Part shown: one piece after another, positions 1 through 13,680 of the stretch
Layout: each line of letters starts with the position of its first letter
Numbering within the stretch: position 1 is the stretch's first letter
From: Avena insularis
Taxonomy: Eukaryota; Streptophyta; Magnoliopsida; Poales; Poaceae
Assembly (NCBI GenBank): GCA_023614405.1
Contig: CM042688.1
Span: 439,508,028 to 439,572,027 of the forward strand
Length of the DNA: 64,000 nucleotides
Direction: 5' to 3'
The notes under the pieces: generated by a model
Databases searched by the model: none
What the model was told of the DNA's origin: nothing
What the model saw: the letters and a program-made list of their open reading frames with translations, nothing else
Position numbers and translations under genes: made by a program

Positions 1-3000
1 GCAATGACTCCGGTTGTTGTTAGTAAAAGAACACATATGCAATGAAACTTGTGGATCCATGTGTGGTCTCTGAAGAGAACACACATTTAAATGACATTGG
101 TGGATCCATATGTGGTATGTGAAAAGAACATATATGCAATGACTCCAGTTATTGTTAGTAAAAAGAACACACATGCAATGACACTGGTGGATCCATGTGT
201 GGTCTCTGAAGAGAACACAGATGCAATGACTCTGGTTGTTGTTAGTAAAAAGAACACACATGCAATGACTCTGGTTGTTGTTAGTAAAAAGAGCACACAT
301 GCAATAACAATGGCTGTTGTTAGTAAAAAGAACACACATGCAATTACACTGGTGGATCCATGTGTGGTCTCTGAAGAGAACACACATGCAATGTACACTG
401 GTGGATCCATATGTGGTATGTGAAAAGAACACACATGCAATGACTCCAGTTGTTGTTAGTAAAAAGAACACACATGCAATGACACTAGTGGATCCATGTG
501 TGGTCTCTGAAGAGGACACACATTTCAATGACACTAGTGGATCCATATGTGGTATGTGAAAAGAACACACATGCAATGACTCTAGTTGTTGTTAGTAAAA
601 AGAACACATATGCAATGACACTGGTGGATCCATGTGTGGTATCTGAAGAGAACACACATGCAATGACTCTGTTTGTTGTTAGTAAAAAGAACACACCTGA
701 AATGACTCTGGTTGTTGTTAGTAAAAAGAACACACATGCAATGACTCTGGTTGTTGTTAGTAAAAAGAACACACATGCAGTGACACTGGTGGATCCATAG
801 GTGGATTGTGAAAAGAACACACATGCAATGACACTGGTGGATCCTTATGTGGTATTTCAGAAGAACACACATGCCATGACTCCAGTTGTTGTTAGTAAAA
901 AGAGCACACATGCAATGACACTGGTCGATCCATGTGTGGTCTCTGAAAATAATACACATTTCAATGACATTAGTGGATCCATATGTGGTATGTGAAAAGA
1001 ACACACATGCAATGACTCTAGTTGTTGTTAGTAAAAAGAACACACATGCAATGACACTGGTGGATCCATGTGTGGTCTCTGAAGAGAACACACATGCAAT
1101 GACTCTGGTTGTTGTTAGTAAAAAGAACACACAGGCAATGACTCTGGTTGTTGTTAGTAAAAAGAACACACATGCAATGACTCTGGTGGATCCATGTGTG
1201 GTCTCTGAAGAGAACACACATGCAATGTACACTGGTGGATCCATATGTGGTATGTGAAAAGAACACACATGCAATGACTCCAGTTGTTGTTAGTAAAAAG
1301 AGCACACATGCAATGACACTGGTGGATCCATGTGTGGTCTCTGAAAATAATACACATTTCAATGACACTGGTGGACAAATATGTGGTATGTGAAAAGAAC
1401 ACACATGCAATGACTCTAGTTGTTGTTAGTAAAAAGAACACATGCAATGACACTGGTGGATCCATGTGTGGTCTCTGAAGAGAACACACATGCAATGGCT
1501 CTGGTTGTTAGTAAAAAGAACACACATGCGATGACTCCAGTTGTTGTTAGTAAAAAGAACACACATGCAATGACACTGGTGGATCCATGGTGGATTGTGA
1601 AAAGAACACACATGGAATGACACTGGTGGATACATATGTAGCATGTGAAAAGAACACACATGCAATGACTCCAGTTGTTGTTAGTAAAAGAACACATATG
1701 CAATGACACTGGTGGATCCATGTGTGGTCTCAGTAGAGAACACACATTTAATGACACTAGTGGATCCATATGTGGTATGTGAAGAGAACACACATGCAAT
1801 GACTCCAGTTGTTGTTAGTAAAAAGAACACACATGCAATGACACTGGTGGATCTATGTGTGGTCTCAAAAGAGAACACACATGCAATGACTCTGGTTGTT
1901 GTTTGTAAAAAGAACACACATGCAATGACTCTGGTTGTTGTTCGTAAAAATATCACACATGCAATGACACTGGCTGTTGTTAGTAAAAGGAACACACATG
2001 CAATGACACTGGTGGATCCATGTGTGGTCTCTGAAGAGAACACACAGGCAATGTACACTGGTGGATCCATATGTGGTATGTGAAAAGAACAGACATGCAA
2101 TGACTCCAGTTGTTGTTAGTAAAAAGAACACACATGCAATGACCCTGGTGGATCGATGTGTGGTCTCTGAAGAGAACACACATTTCAATGCCACTGGTGG
2201 ATCCATATGTGGTATGTGAAAAGAACACACATGCAATGACTCCAGTTGTTATTAGTAAAAAGAACACACATGCAATGACTCTGGTTGTTGTTAGTAAAAA
2301 GAACACACATGCAATGACTCTGGTTGTTGTTAGTAAAAAGAACACACATGCAGTGACACAGGTGGATCCATAGGTGGATTGTGAAAAGAACACACATGCA
2401 ATGACACTGGTGGATCCTTATGTGGTATGTGAAAAGAACACACATGCAATGACTCTAGTTGTTGTTAGTAAAAAAGCACACATGCAATGACACTGGTGGA
2501 TCCATGTGTGGTATCTGAAAATAATACACATTTCAATGACATTGGTGGATCCATATGTGGTATGTGAAAAGAACACAAATGCAATGACTCTAGTTGTTGT
2601 TCATGAAAAGAACACACATGCAATGACACTACTGGATCCATGTGTGGTCTTTGAAGAGAACACACATGCTATGACTCTAGTTTTTGTTAGTAAAAAGAAC
2701 ACACAGGCAATGACTCTGGTTGTTGTTAGTAAAAAGAACACACATGCAATGACTCTAGTGGATCCATGTGTGGTCTCTGAAGAGAACACACATGCAATGA
2801 CTCTGGTTGTTGTTAGTAAAAAGAACACACATGAAATGACTCTGGTGTATCCATAGGTGAATTGTGAAAAGAACACACATGCAATGACTGGTGGATCCAT
2901 ATGTGGTATGTGAAAAGAACACACATGCAATGACTCCAGTTGTTGTTAGTAAAAAGAGCACACATTGAATGACACTGGTGGATCCATGTGTGGTCTCTGC

Positions 3001-5579
3001 AAATAATACACATTTCAATGACACTGGTGGACAAATATGTGGTATGTGAAAAGAACACACATGCAATGACTCCACTTGTTGTTAGTAAAAAGAACACACA
3101 TGCAATGACACTGGTTCATCCATGTGTGGTCTCTGAAGAGAGCACACATTCAATGACTCTAGTTGTTATTAGTAAAAAGAACACACATGCAATGACTCTG
3201 GTTGTTAGTAAAAAGAACACACATGCAATGACTCCAGTTGTTGTTAGTAAAAAGAACACACATGCAATGACACTGGTGGATCCATGGGTGGATTGTGAAA
3301 AGAACACACATGCAATGACACTATTGGATCCATACGTGGTATGTCAAAAGAACACACATGCAATGACTCTAGTTGTTGTTAGTAAAAGAACACATATGCA
3401 ATGACACTGGTGGATCCATGTGTGGTCTCTGAAGAGAACACACATTTCAATGACACTGGTGGATCCATATGTGGTATGTGAAGAGAACACACATACAATG
3501 ACTCTAGTTGTTAGTAAAAAGAACACACATGCAATGACACTGGTGGATCCATGTGTGGTCAATAAAGAGGACACACATTTCAATGACACTGGTGGATCCA
3601 TATGTGGTATGTGAAAAGAACACACATGCAATGACTCTAGTTGTTGTTAGTAAAAAGAACACATATGCAATGACACTGGTGGATCCATGTGTGGTATCTG
3701 AAGAGAACACACATGCAATGACTCTGGTTGTTGTTAGTGAAAAGAACACACATGCAATGACTCTGGTTGTTGTTAGTAAAAAGAGCACACATGCAATGAC
3801 ACCGGTTGTTGTTAGTAAAAAGATAACACATGCAATGACAATGGTGGATCCATGTGTGGTCTCTAAAGAGAACACACATGCAAATACACTGGTGGATCCA
3901 TATGTGGTATGTGAAAATAACACACATGCAATGACTCCAGTTGTTGTTAGCAAAAGAACACACATGCAATGAAACCTGTGGATCCATGTGTGGTCTCTGA
4001 AGAGAACACAAATTTCAATGACACTGGTGGATCCATATGTGGTATGTGAAGAGAACACACATGCAATGACTCCAGTTGTTGTTAGTAAAAAGAACACACA
4101 TGCAATGACACTGGTGGATCCATGTGTGGTCTCTGAAGAGAACACACATGCAATGACTCTGGTTGTTGTTAGTAAAAAGAACACACATGCAATGACTCTA
4201 GTTGTTGTTAGTAAAAAGGGCACACATGCAATGACACTGGTTGTTTTTAGTAAAAAGAACACACATGCAATGACACTGGTGGATCCATGTGGTCTCCAAG
4301 AGAACACACACAATGACTCTGGTTGTTGGTAAAGAGAACACACATGCAATGACTCTGGTCGTTGTTAGTAAAAAGAACACACATGCAATAACTCCAGTTG
4401 TTGTTAGTAAAAAGAGCACGCATGCAATGACACTGGTGGATCCATGTGTGGTCTCTGAAGAGAACACACATGCAATGACACCTGTGGATCCATATGTGGT
4501 ATGTGAAAAGAACACACATGCAATGACTCCAGTTGTTGTTAGTAAAAAGAACACACATGCAATGACACTGGTGGATCCATGTGTGGTCTCTGAAGAGAAC
4601 ACACATTTAATGACACTGGTGGATCCATATGTGGTATGTGAAAAGAACACACATGCAATGACTCTAGTTGTTGTTAGTAAAAAGAACACACATGCAATGA
4701 CACTGGTGGATCCATGTGTGGTCTCTGAAGAGAACACACATGCAATGACTCTGGTTGTTGTTAGTAAAAAGAACACACATGCAATGACTCTGGTTGTTGT
4801 TAGTAAAAAGAACACACATGCAATGACTCTGGTTGTTGTTAGTAAAAAGAACACACATGCAATGACACTGGTGGATCCATAGGTGCATTGTGAAAACAAC
4901 ACACATGCAATAACTCTGGTGGATCCATATGTGGTATGTGAAAAGAACACACATGCAATGACTCAAGTTGTTGTTAGTAAAAAGAGCACACATGCAATGA
5001 CACTGGTCGATCCATGTGTGGTCTCTGAAGAGAACACACATGCAATGACACTAGTGGATCCATATGTGGTATGTGAAAAGAACACACATGCAATGACTCT
5101 AGTTGTTGTTAGTAAAAAGAACACACATGCAATGACACTGGTGGATCCATGTGTGGTCTCTGAAGAGAACACACATGCAATGACAGTGGTGGATCCATAT
5201 GTGGTATGTGAAGTGAACACACGTGCAATGACTCCAGTTGTTGTTAGTAAAACTAACACACATGCAATGACACAGGTGGATCCATGTGTGGTCTCTAAAG
5301 AGAACACACATTTCAATGACACTGGTGGATCCATATGTGGTATGTTAAAAGAACACACATGCAATGACTCTGGTTGTTGTTAGTAAAAAGAGCAAACATG
5401 CAATGACACTGGTGGATCCATGTGTGGTCTCTGAAGAGAACACACATTTCAATGACACTGGTGGATCTATATGTGGTATGTGAAAAGAACACACATGCAA
5501 TGACTCCAGTTATTGTTAGTAAAAGGAACACACATGCAATGACACTGGTGGATCCATGTGTGGTCTCTGAAGAGAACAC

Positions 5580-5612
5580 ACATGGCCGACTCCGTGGTTT
5601 GTGAAAAGAGAA
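5580..5612. repeat. Irregular satellite segment near a domain boundary
   Basis: The regular subunit pattern is interrupted by a stretch containing GGCCGACTCCGTGGTTTG, which holds CpG sites otherwise absent from the consensus. About 400 bp further on, the GCTGTGGTTAATGAGAAG class appears for the first time and then becomes frequent. This may be a degenerate first member of that class or a recombination scar. Confidence 0.5.
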
Positions 5613-8600
5613 CACATTTCAATGACACTGATGGATCCATATGTGGTATGTGAAAAGAATATTCATGAAATGACTCTAGTTGTTGTTAGTAAAAAGAGCA
5701 CACATGCACTTACACTAGTGGATCCATGTGTGGTATCTTAAGAGAACACACATGCAATGAATCCATATGTGGTATGTGAAAAGAACACACATGCAATGAC
5801 ACTGGTTGTTGTTAGTAAAAAGAGCACACATGCAATGACACTAGTGGATCCATGTGTGGTCTCTAAGAGAACACATTTCAATGACACGGTGGATCCATAT
5901 GTGGTATGTGAAAAGAACACACATGCAATGACTCCAGTTGTTGTTAGTAAAAAGAACACACATGCAATGACATGGATCCATGTGTTGGTCTCAAAGAGAA
6001 CACACATGCAATGACTCTAGCTGTGGTTGATGAGAAGAACACACATTTCAATGACATTGGTGGATCCATATGTGGTATGTGAAAAGAATAGTTATGAAAT
6101 GACTCCAGTTGTTCTTAGTAAAAAGAGCACACATGCAATTACACTAGTGGATCCATGTGTGATCTCTGAAGAGAACAGACATGCAATGAATCTAGCTGTG
6201 GTTAATGAGAAGATAACACATGCAATGACACTGGTTGTTGTTAGTAAAAAGAGCACACATGCAATGACACTAGTGGATACATGTGTGGTCTCTGAAGAGA
6301 ACACACGTTTCAATGACACTGGTGGATCTATATGTGGTATGTGAAAAGAACACACATGCAATGACTCCAGCTGTTGTAAGTAAAAAGAACACACATGCAA
6401 TGAAACTGGTGGATCTATGTGTGGTCTCTGAAGAGAACACACATTTTTATGAAATAGTGGATCCATATGTGGTATGTGAAAAGAACACACATGCAATGAC
6501 TCTAGTTGTTGTTAATGAGAAGAACACATGCAATGACATGGTGGATCCATATGTGGTCTTTGAAAAGAATAGTTATGAAATGACTCCAGTTGTTCTTAGT
6601 AAAAAGAACACACATGCAATGACTCTGGTTGTTGTTAGTAAAAAGAACACACATGCAATGACACTCATGGATCCATATGTGGTATGTGAAAAGAACACAC
6701 AGGCAATGACTCCAGTTGTTGTTAGTAAAAAGAACACACACGCAATGAAACTGGTGGATCCATGTGTGGCCTCTGAAGAGAACACACATTTCAATGCCAG
6801 TGGAGGGTCCATATGTGGTATGTGAAAAGAAGACACATGCAATGACTCCAGTTGTTGTTAGTAAAAAGAGCACACATGCAATTACACTAGTGGATCCATC
6901 TGTGGTCTCTCAAGAGAACACACATGCAATGAATCTGTGGTATGTGAAAAGAACACACATGCAATGACACTTGTGGATCCATGTGTGGTCTAAAGAGAGC
7001 ACACATGCAATGACATTAGTTGTTGTTAGTAAAAGAACACACATGCAATGACACTGGTGGATCCATGTGTGGTCTCTGAAAGAGAACACATTCAATGACT
7101 CTGGTTGTTGTTAGTAAAAGAACACACATGAAATGACTCAGTTGTTGTTAGTAAAAAGAACACACATGCAATGACTCTAGTGGTTGATCCATGTGTGGAT
7201 TCTGAGAAGAACACACATTTCAATGACACTGATGGATCCATATGTGGTATGTGAAAAGAATATTCATGAAATGACTCTAGTTGTTGTTAGTAAAAAGAGC
7301 ACACATGCAATTACACTAGTGGATCCATGTGTGGTCTCTGAAGAGAACACACATGCAATGAATCTAGCTGTGGTTAATGAAAAGATAACACATGCAATGA
7401 CACTGGTTTTTGTTAGTAAAAAGAGCACACATGCAATGACACTAGTGGATCCATGTGTGGTCTCTGAAGAGAACACACATTTCAATGACACTGGTGGATC
7501 TATATGTGGTATGTGAAAAGAACACACATGCAATGACTCCAGTTGTTGTTAGTAAAAAGAACACACATGCAATGACACTGGTGGATCTATGTGTTGTCTC
7601 CTAAGAGAACACACATGCAATGACTCTGGTTGTTGTTAATGAGAAGAGCACACATTCAATGACATTGGTGGATCCATATGTGGTATGTGAAAGAATAGTT
7701 ATGCAATGACTCTAGTTGTTCTTAGTAAAAGAGCACACATGCAATTACACTGGTGGATCCATAGGTGGATTGTGAAAAGAACAGACATGCAATGAATCTA
7801 GCTGTGGTTAATGAGAAGATAACACATGCAATGACACTGGTTGTTGTTAGTAAAAAGAGCACACATGCAATGACACTAGTGGATCCATGTGTGGTCTCTG
7901 AAGAGAACACACATTTCAATGACACTGGTGGATCTATATGTGGTATGTGAAAAGAACACACATGCAATGACTCCAGCTGTTGTAAGTAAAAAGAACACAC
8001 ATGCAATGACACTGGTGGATCCATGTGTGGTCTCTGAAGAGAACACACATGCAATGACTCTAGCTGTGGTTAATGAGAAGAACACACATTTCAATGACAC
8101 TGGTGGATCCATATGTGGTCGGGAAAAGAATAGTTATGAAATGACTCTGGATCCATATGTTAGTAAAAAGAACACACATGCAATGACTCTGGTGGATCCA
8201 TGTGTGGTCTCCGAAGAGAACATACATGCAATGACACTCATGGATCCATATGTGGTATGTGAAAAGAACACACAGGCAATGACTCCAGTTGTTGTTAGTA
8301 AAAAGAACACACACGCAATGACACTGGTGGATCCATGTGTGGCCTCTGAAGAGAACACACATTTCAATGACAGTGGAGGGTCCATATGTGGTATGTGAAA
8401 AGAAGACACATGCAATGACTCCAGTTGTTGTTAGTAAAAAGAACACACATGCAATGACACTGATTGATCCATGTGTGGTTAATGAGAAGAACACACATTT
8501 CAATGACACTGGTGGATCCATATGTGGTATGTGAAAAGAATAGTCATGAAATGACTCAAGTTGTTGTTAGTAAAAAGAGCACACACGCAATTACACTAGT

Positions 8601-8668
8601 GGATCCATGTGTGGTCTCTGAAGAGAACACGCATGCAATGAATCTAGCTGTGGTTAATGAGAAGAACA

Positions 8669-8673
8669 CACAT
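8669..8673. repeat. Target site duplication of element E1, left copy (CACAT)
   Basis: CACAT directly precedes the TGTAGCG terminus of E1 and is repeated directly after its other end at 19861. It lies in the constant box of a satellite subunit. Deleting E1 and one copy rebuilds a normal GAACACACATGCAATGAC box. Confidence 0.93.
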
Positions 8674-10243
8674 TGTAGCGTCCCCAACCTTTAATAAGAT
8701 TGAGTCCACTGTGTTTACAATGCTAGTCCCTGGATCAATAGCTAGCATCCACAGTTCAGATGTAATATCAAGAAACAAAGGTCATAATACAACTTTATAA
8801 CCAGGAATAAAATAGTTTTATTACATCAAACATAGCTCATTGGCTATTTACATTACATTGCAGCGGAATAACTATAGTCATGGGTCCTTCATCTACAAAG
8901 TGCCACAGGCAGATGTTGGTTGTAGACTTTGTAATCCTAATCAATCAATCTTCACTAAAATCAATCAAACCTGCAACATTAAAAGTTACAGCCACAAGGG
9001 TCAATACATTTGAATTGTATTGGCAAGTGATACTTTGGTAGTATAGTGGAGTCTATCATCTATATGCATTTTGGCTAAGTGGAGTTGAGGCTTGCATTGC
9101 TCAAAATAGATTTTTCCTATCATTTTGAAAATACTAAGTTTTGTTTGGCAAAAAACTTTCCAAGACATCTACTAATCAAAGACTGGAGATCCACTCAGGG
9201 CATCTACCAATCAAAGACTGAAGATTTGCTTGGCAAAAACAAATTTCCTCAATCTAAGATTTTGAGATCCTTGTACCAAGCCATCTCTCCATCAAAGATT
9301 GAAGAATTTCACACAACCCTTGTTCACCCACAAATTTTATTTAGAAATTGGAGTGATGAGATTCTTGATTGCTTCCATGTCTTGATGCTCAAATTGTCCT
9401 TTACCAGGGACATGGCTAAGTACTTAGGTTTTACACTGCAGAGGTGGTGCACTTTACCCACAAGACTTGGTTTCCCAAGACAAAATCTTTCAGAAGCTTT
9501 CCCTTAGACCAACATGGACGCGTTCCAACCTATCAAACACTACCACCCACTGTCCATGTGGCTAAGTTCTTGCAACCTATATGATCATGGCAGAGCCCAT
9601 ATTGCCAAGTGGTTGCACTTGAAGCTTCTCAACATTTGACATCTCAAATCTCTTTGTTTCCTGGGTGGCAATCCACAAGTGAGATACACAAGGTAAACCA
9701 TAAACATGGTCCTTGTGAACCACTCAACCAAAAACCACCAAGCAATTACCATTCCACCCAGGAGATTCATTTACTTAGTTGTTTTATTAAACAAAACACA
9801 AGTCCTTAGACTTGGAGATTTTCATAGCATGAATATATATCCCACCCATGTTTTCTATTAGCTAGGCTAAGCTTGATAGTAATAGGATTCTTAACTTAGG
9901 AAATCCTACTAAGGATTTCATCTACTAGGTTTTCCTATAGCAAGGTCTAAACTTAGCAAAATAAAAACCATGCAAGTTTTACTTAGCAAAAACACTAATG
10001 CATAGTGAAAAATAATGGGATAGATAGTATGAAGTATCACTTGCCTTTTTGGTAGAGGGTATAGGTTTACTCCTTGATCTTGCTAGTCTCACTCTTCTCT
10101 AACTTCACTACAAGTCAATCAAGCAAACACAAACTCAATCCACCAATCAAACAAAACAACACATAAAATAACAAAGTCAAGGCAATGCATGTAAGCATGC
10201 AAAGGATGGTTCTAATTGTAAAGGTGGTCTTCACTAGGCTTCT

Positions 10244-10371
10244 AACTTTGTAAGTTCCAAATTGGTCATTTACCAAAATGGCAAAGTCATTTGCAAAGAG
10301 GGTCTCTATTAGATTCCTAAACTTTGTAAGATCCAAATTGGTCATTTACCAAAGTGGCAAAGTTCAAGTAA
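10244..10371. repeat. Short internal tandem duplication in E1 LTR, period 76 bp
   Basis: Two copies of a segment beginning AACTTTGTAAG and continuing CCAAATTGGTCATTTACCAA start at 10244 and 10320. The same pair is in the other LTR at 16631 and 16707, so the duplication predates this insertion. Confidence 0.8.
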
Positions 10372-11927
10372 TGCATGCAAGCATGCCAAGCTTTGATTTG
10401 TTTGAAAAGGGGGTTCCTAATGGGTCATAGACATTTGGGCACACCTATTGGTCATTTTGTGAAGTGGCTAAGTCATTTGCAAAAGGTTTCACTATAAAAC
10501 CATTTGCAAAACAAAGTGTCATTCTATGTTGTGTAGAAACATTTCTACTAGGGTATTAACCTATAGGTTTCACCAAATGAGTTGCTATTGAAAAACTTGG
10601 TGTTTTGGGTCAGTAGGTTTGGTTCAAAACATTTTCTCAAAGTTTTCTTTATGAAAGCATTTTCATAAACAAAACAATGGTTTTAGTTAGCTAGAAATGG
10701 ACTAAACTAATTAATCCATCCTATTCTTTTCCAAATTCACTTTCCAAACTATGGGTTGGTTCCTAGGGTCAGTAAGGTCACAACAAACTAAATTGCAAAG
10801 GTTTTAACCTAAATATCATTTTTAAATGATTTTTCTAATGTTAGCAAGCACACAAAAGAATCTGCAAAATCAAACAAGCTAACAAATACTATTTGCTAAA
10901 CTAAGGGCAGGGTTGGTTAGAGCTTGTCTTGCTGAATCAACGACATCAAATTTGTAAAATTTGGACGTGAGGATCAAAAGATACAAGGGTTTGAAAATGG
11001 CAAAGTTTCGCTTTCAAATCCTGTTTCAGATCTATCCGCCACGCGGCGTGATATCATTGGTGGATACCGGTTCGGCCGGATCGTGGCTGTGGAGCGTTGG
11101 ATCTAATCTAATCGTGCGGTCCAGAGAGCGTACCTATTCGCGTGTAAGTGGTTCTATCGTACTCGTCCGATCTGGATCGAACGGCTGTCATCGCATTGAC
11201 CAGAAGCTGGCGGCGCTCTTGCTACCGGGCGACGTGAGCGGTCGGTCGACGGAGGCGACACTACAGGAGGTGAGGGAGAGGAGGAGGTTGCTCACCGGGC
11301 TCGAGGATCACGGCGAAGCTCAACTCGCTTGCGGTTTGTCGAGGCGCCGAGAATCGGCCGGATTCCTCGCCGGAGTAGAGATCAACGTCGGGCGGCTCTG
11401 TCCACGGTCGAAGACGGTGCTGTGGATCACGAGAAGACAAACGGAGGTCTGGGTTAGTCGCAGGAGATCTCGGCGGAGCTGTGGGTGTGAACGAGAGGGC
11501 TCGGGGCGGTCGAGGCCTCCGGGAACGCTTGCGGAGAAGAAGCGGATACGGCGCTGTGCTTGTCGGAGTCGCCGCAGATCGCCTCTAAGGCAAAACAAAG
11601 GCATCAGAAGATGTGGTTGATCATGGGGTTCACGTGAGCATGATCGAGATGTCAGGCGACGGAATTCACTGAAAGCTCGCGGAGAAACGGCGACGCGGCG
11701 GTGGTGCCGTGGTCGTCGTTGTCGAGGCTCGGGTACCCGGATGAATGGGTGGTATGGATTGATGCGTCTGGATGGGTGGAGTAAGGGTGCTAGGTCGGGG
11801 AGGTAAGGAGGTCTGGTTTCGCGGAATTGCTCGGAGACGATGGTCGAGCCATGCGGTAGAGAGAAATGGAGGCAGCCTAGGGCGAGGGGAGGCGATGTCT
11901 GTGGGAAATGACAGAGAGGAGAGGCGG

Positions 11928-11935
11928 TTAAATAG
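11928..11935 (-). promoter_or_regulatory. TATA-like box in E1 3' LTR
   Basis: On the minus strand the sequence reads CTATTTAA within GACGCCTATTTAACCGCC, in a CpG-rich zone. It is the best core-promoter candidate in this LTR and is conserved at 18293-18300. No transcript start can be seen from sequence alone. Confidence 0.4.
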
Positions 11936-12654
11936 GCGTCATGGCGAGGTTTAATGGACGGCTTTATCGCGAATCGACGAGCTATCAACGGGCAAACTGC
12001 AGCGTGAGGAAGAAGGAGTCGCGGGAGGAAGAAGGAGGTGGCAGTGGGGTCCTCTGGTCAGTGGAAAAAGAAAGGAAGGAGGGGTCCACTTGTCATCGAC
12101 TGCGTGGGTTCAGTCCGCGGTAAGAAAACGGTTCGCTCGGGTTTGTCGGGCCTACTGGTCAGTGGGGTGAGGGAGGGAGAAGAGGGGCCAGGCTGTCAGT
12201 CTCTGTGCGGGTCTGTTCCTGAGTGAGAAAAGAAACGCTTCGGGGGAGGGGAGCTGGGCTGGAATGGGCCTAGTGAGCTGGGTCTGTTGCACTATTTTTT
12301 TTCTGTCTAAATCTTTTTCCTTTTTCTAATTCTTTTTCTGTTTTCAATTTCAAACAATTATTCACACTTTCAAACAACACTCAATCAAATCAAACAACAA
12401 ACTTTTTCATTTGAATTTGGTTCTGTTTGGCAACATAATCCAAATCTCAAAATGAAATAATATTTCTATTTATTTTAGGATCCATTTAATAATTAAATAA
12501 AATGGATCTTTAGTTATTAGGGTTTGATTTATTTAATAAAATTTCCAATTGAAATCTAATTATTTTCAAAACCAAACCAGAAGGTTTAATTTGAAAAATA
12601 AAAGAATACTTGGAAACTTATTTAAATAAATAAATAAGTTTTGGTGTTTTAATT

Positions 12655-12942
12655 AAAATGGGAAAGCCTTTACTTAAATAAAATTGGATATTTAAATCCT
12701 TATTATTTTATTTAAATAATCCTTTACTCATTTTAATCAAAGCAAAACCTTTTAATAAAAGATTTCAAAGTAGTAATAAAATACTTGGTGTTTCATTTAA
12801 AATGGGAAAAGCCTTTACTTAAATAAAATTGGATATTTAAATCCTTATTATTCTATTTAAATAAACTTTTACTCATTTTATCAAAACAAAATATTTTATT
12901 ACAAAAGTTTGGCCAAAAATTAATTTGGCTTATCTTTTCATT
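12655..12942. repeat. AT-rich tandem duplication in E1 LTR, period 144 bp
   Basis: Two copies of a segment starting AAAATGGGAAA and followed by CTTTACTTAAATAAAATTGG begin at 12655 and 12799. The same pair is in the other LTR at 19012 and 19156, so it is an old feature of the family. Confidence 0.8.
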
Positions 12943-13497
12943 TGAAACCAAAGTCTTTTGTTAAAAGATCTAAAACAGTGTTTCCAAAACAATTTATTTT
13001 CCTTTGATAAATGTTTATCTTTATAAATCCCTTTAGGATTAATTGTTCACCAAATGGTATGGGCTTTGGTAAGGCTTTAAAGGCTTTGGAAATTTCAATT
13101 TCCTTATCTTATTATATTCATAAGATTTTGTCTATGGTTCCAACTAAGTGAAACCATCTCTAAGGTCTTTCTTGATCCTTTGTGATTATTTGTTGATCAA
13201 CTTTGGTATGGATCAAATCCATAGATTTGGAGATAACTTGGGAAATGATTTCCTTCCATTAGGGTTTAGGGATTTGGATTTATGTTCCAAGTGTTCAAAT
13301 TTCGGATACATTCATTGAGGAATGCATTTCCCTTGATTTGGATTTTTGTTGAATTCTAACTTTTACCAAAGTTTGTTCAGATGGGATTTCAAGTCTCCTT
13401 TTAGAAACAAAGTTTCTTTTCACCTGATTTTCAACAAAATTTTATTTTGTTATTTTATTTTCACATTACAAGATTTGGAAAATCTTGGGATGTGACA

Positions 13498-13511
13498 ACT
13501 ACCCTTAAAAT
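13498..13511 (-). other. E1 polypurine tract
   Basis: On the minus strand ATTTTAAGGGTAGT lies immediately before the 3' LTR start TGTCACATCCC, the position where plus-strand DNA synthesis is primed. E2 has TTTTAAGGGGG in the same place. A second similar motif (TTTTAAGGGTGGTAGT on the minus strand) lies about 60-75 bp further inside the element. Confidence 0.7.
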
Positions 13512-13680
13512 AAATCTCGTCCGAGATTTGGGGAGGCTAGGGTTACAAGCAGGTTCAAAACAACTAGGGTACTACCACCCTTAAAATTTTTCCAACTAAA
13601 CTACATCTTGGCTTGCTTGGAATCTTGGAAAACTTCTTCTTGGAAAACTTCTGCATAGTGGCCTTGTTTCCATACTTGAC

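Larger units (their letters stand above)
1..8673. repeat. Composite satellite array, left arm
   Basis: Uninterrupted tandem array of short subunits. Each has a constant box (AGAACACACATGCAATGAC) followed by a variable part. Two long classes (about 48 bp) carry TGGATCCATGTGTGGTCTCT or GGATCCATATGTGGTATGTG; a rarer long class carries GGATCCATAGGTGGATTGTG. The short class (about 39 bp) carries GTTGTTGTTAGTAAAAAGA. A second short class, GCTGTGGTTAATGAGAAG, first appears near 6012. Some junctions read ACACATTTCAATG, one base longer than ACACATGCAATG, which shifts the reading frame. The order of subunits is irregular. The consensus subunits contain no CpG. The array runs off the left edge of the window and continues, after element E1, at 19861. 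I do not recognise it as a named satellite family. Confidence 0.97.
8674..13497 (-). repeat. E1 3' LTR (left-hand copy)
   Basis: This copy is 4824 bp and matches 15074-19860 end to end. On the minus strand it starts TGTCACATCCC and ends CTACA. It has three zones in plus coordinates: 8674 to about 10060, related to the 3' part of the E2 LTR; about 11030-12270, GC- and CpG-rich with a TATA-like box; and about 12290-13497, very AT-rich. Open frames in the CpG-rich zone, up to about 220 codons, are arginine- and proline-rich, lie on both strands and resemble no family. I treat them as chance. Confidence 0.93.

Noticed and set aside
3504..4950. Long open frames in the satellite (for example 281 and 250 codons on the minus strand) as genes
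   Set aside because: They arise because modules are 39 and 48 bp without stops in that frame. Overlapping frames are open on both strands, there is no unique sequence and no promoter, and similar frames recur across the whole array.
1..8673. CRISPR-like array (constant repeat plus variable spacer)
   Set aside because: The variable parts are a handful of recurring types, not unique spacers. There are no cas genes, and the context is a plant nuclear genome with LTR retrotransposons.
9079..9507. 142-codon frame in the E1 LTR and its copy at 15474-16031 (185 codons) as a gene
   Set aside because: The frame is not kept between the two LTR copies, runs antisense to the element, and has no recognisable motif.
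10961..12226. Arginine- and proline-rich open frames in the CpG-rich LTR zones as host or element genes
   Set aside because: They lie within LTRs, occur on both strands, differ between the two LTR copies through frame-shifting indels, and show no recognisable domain.
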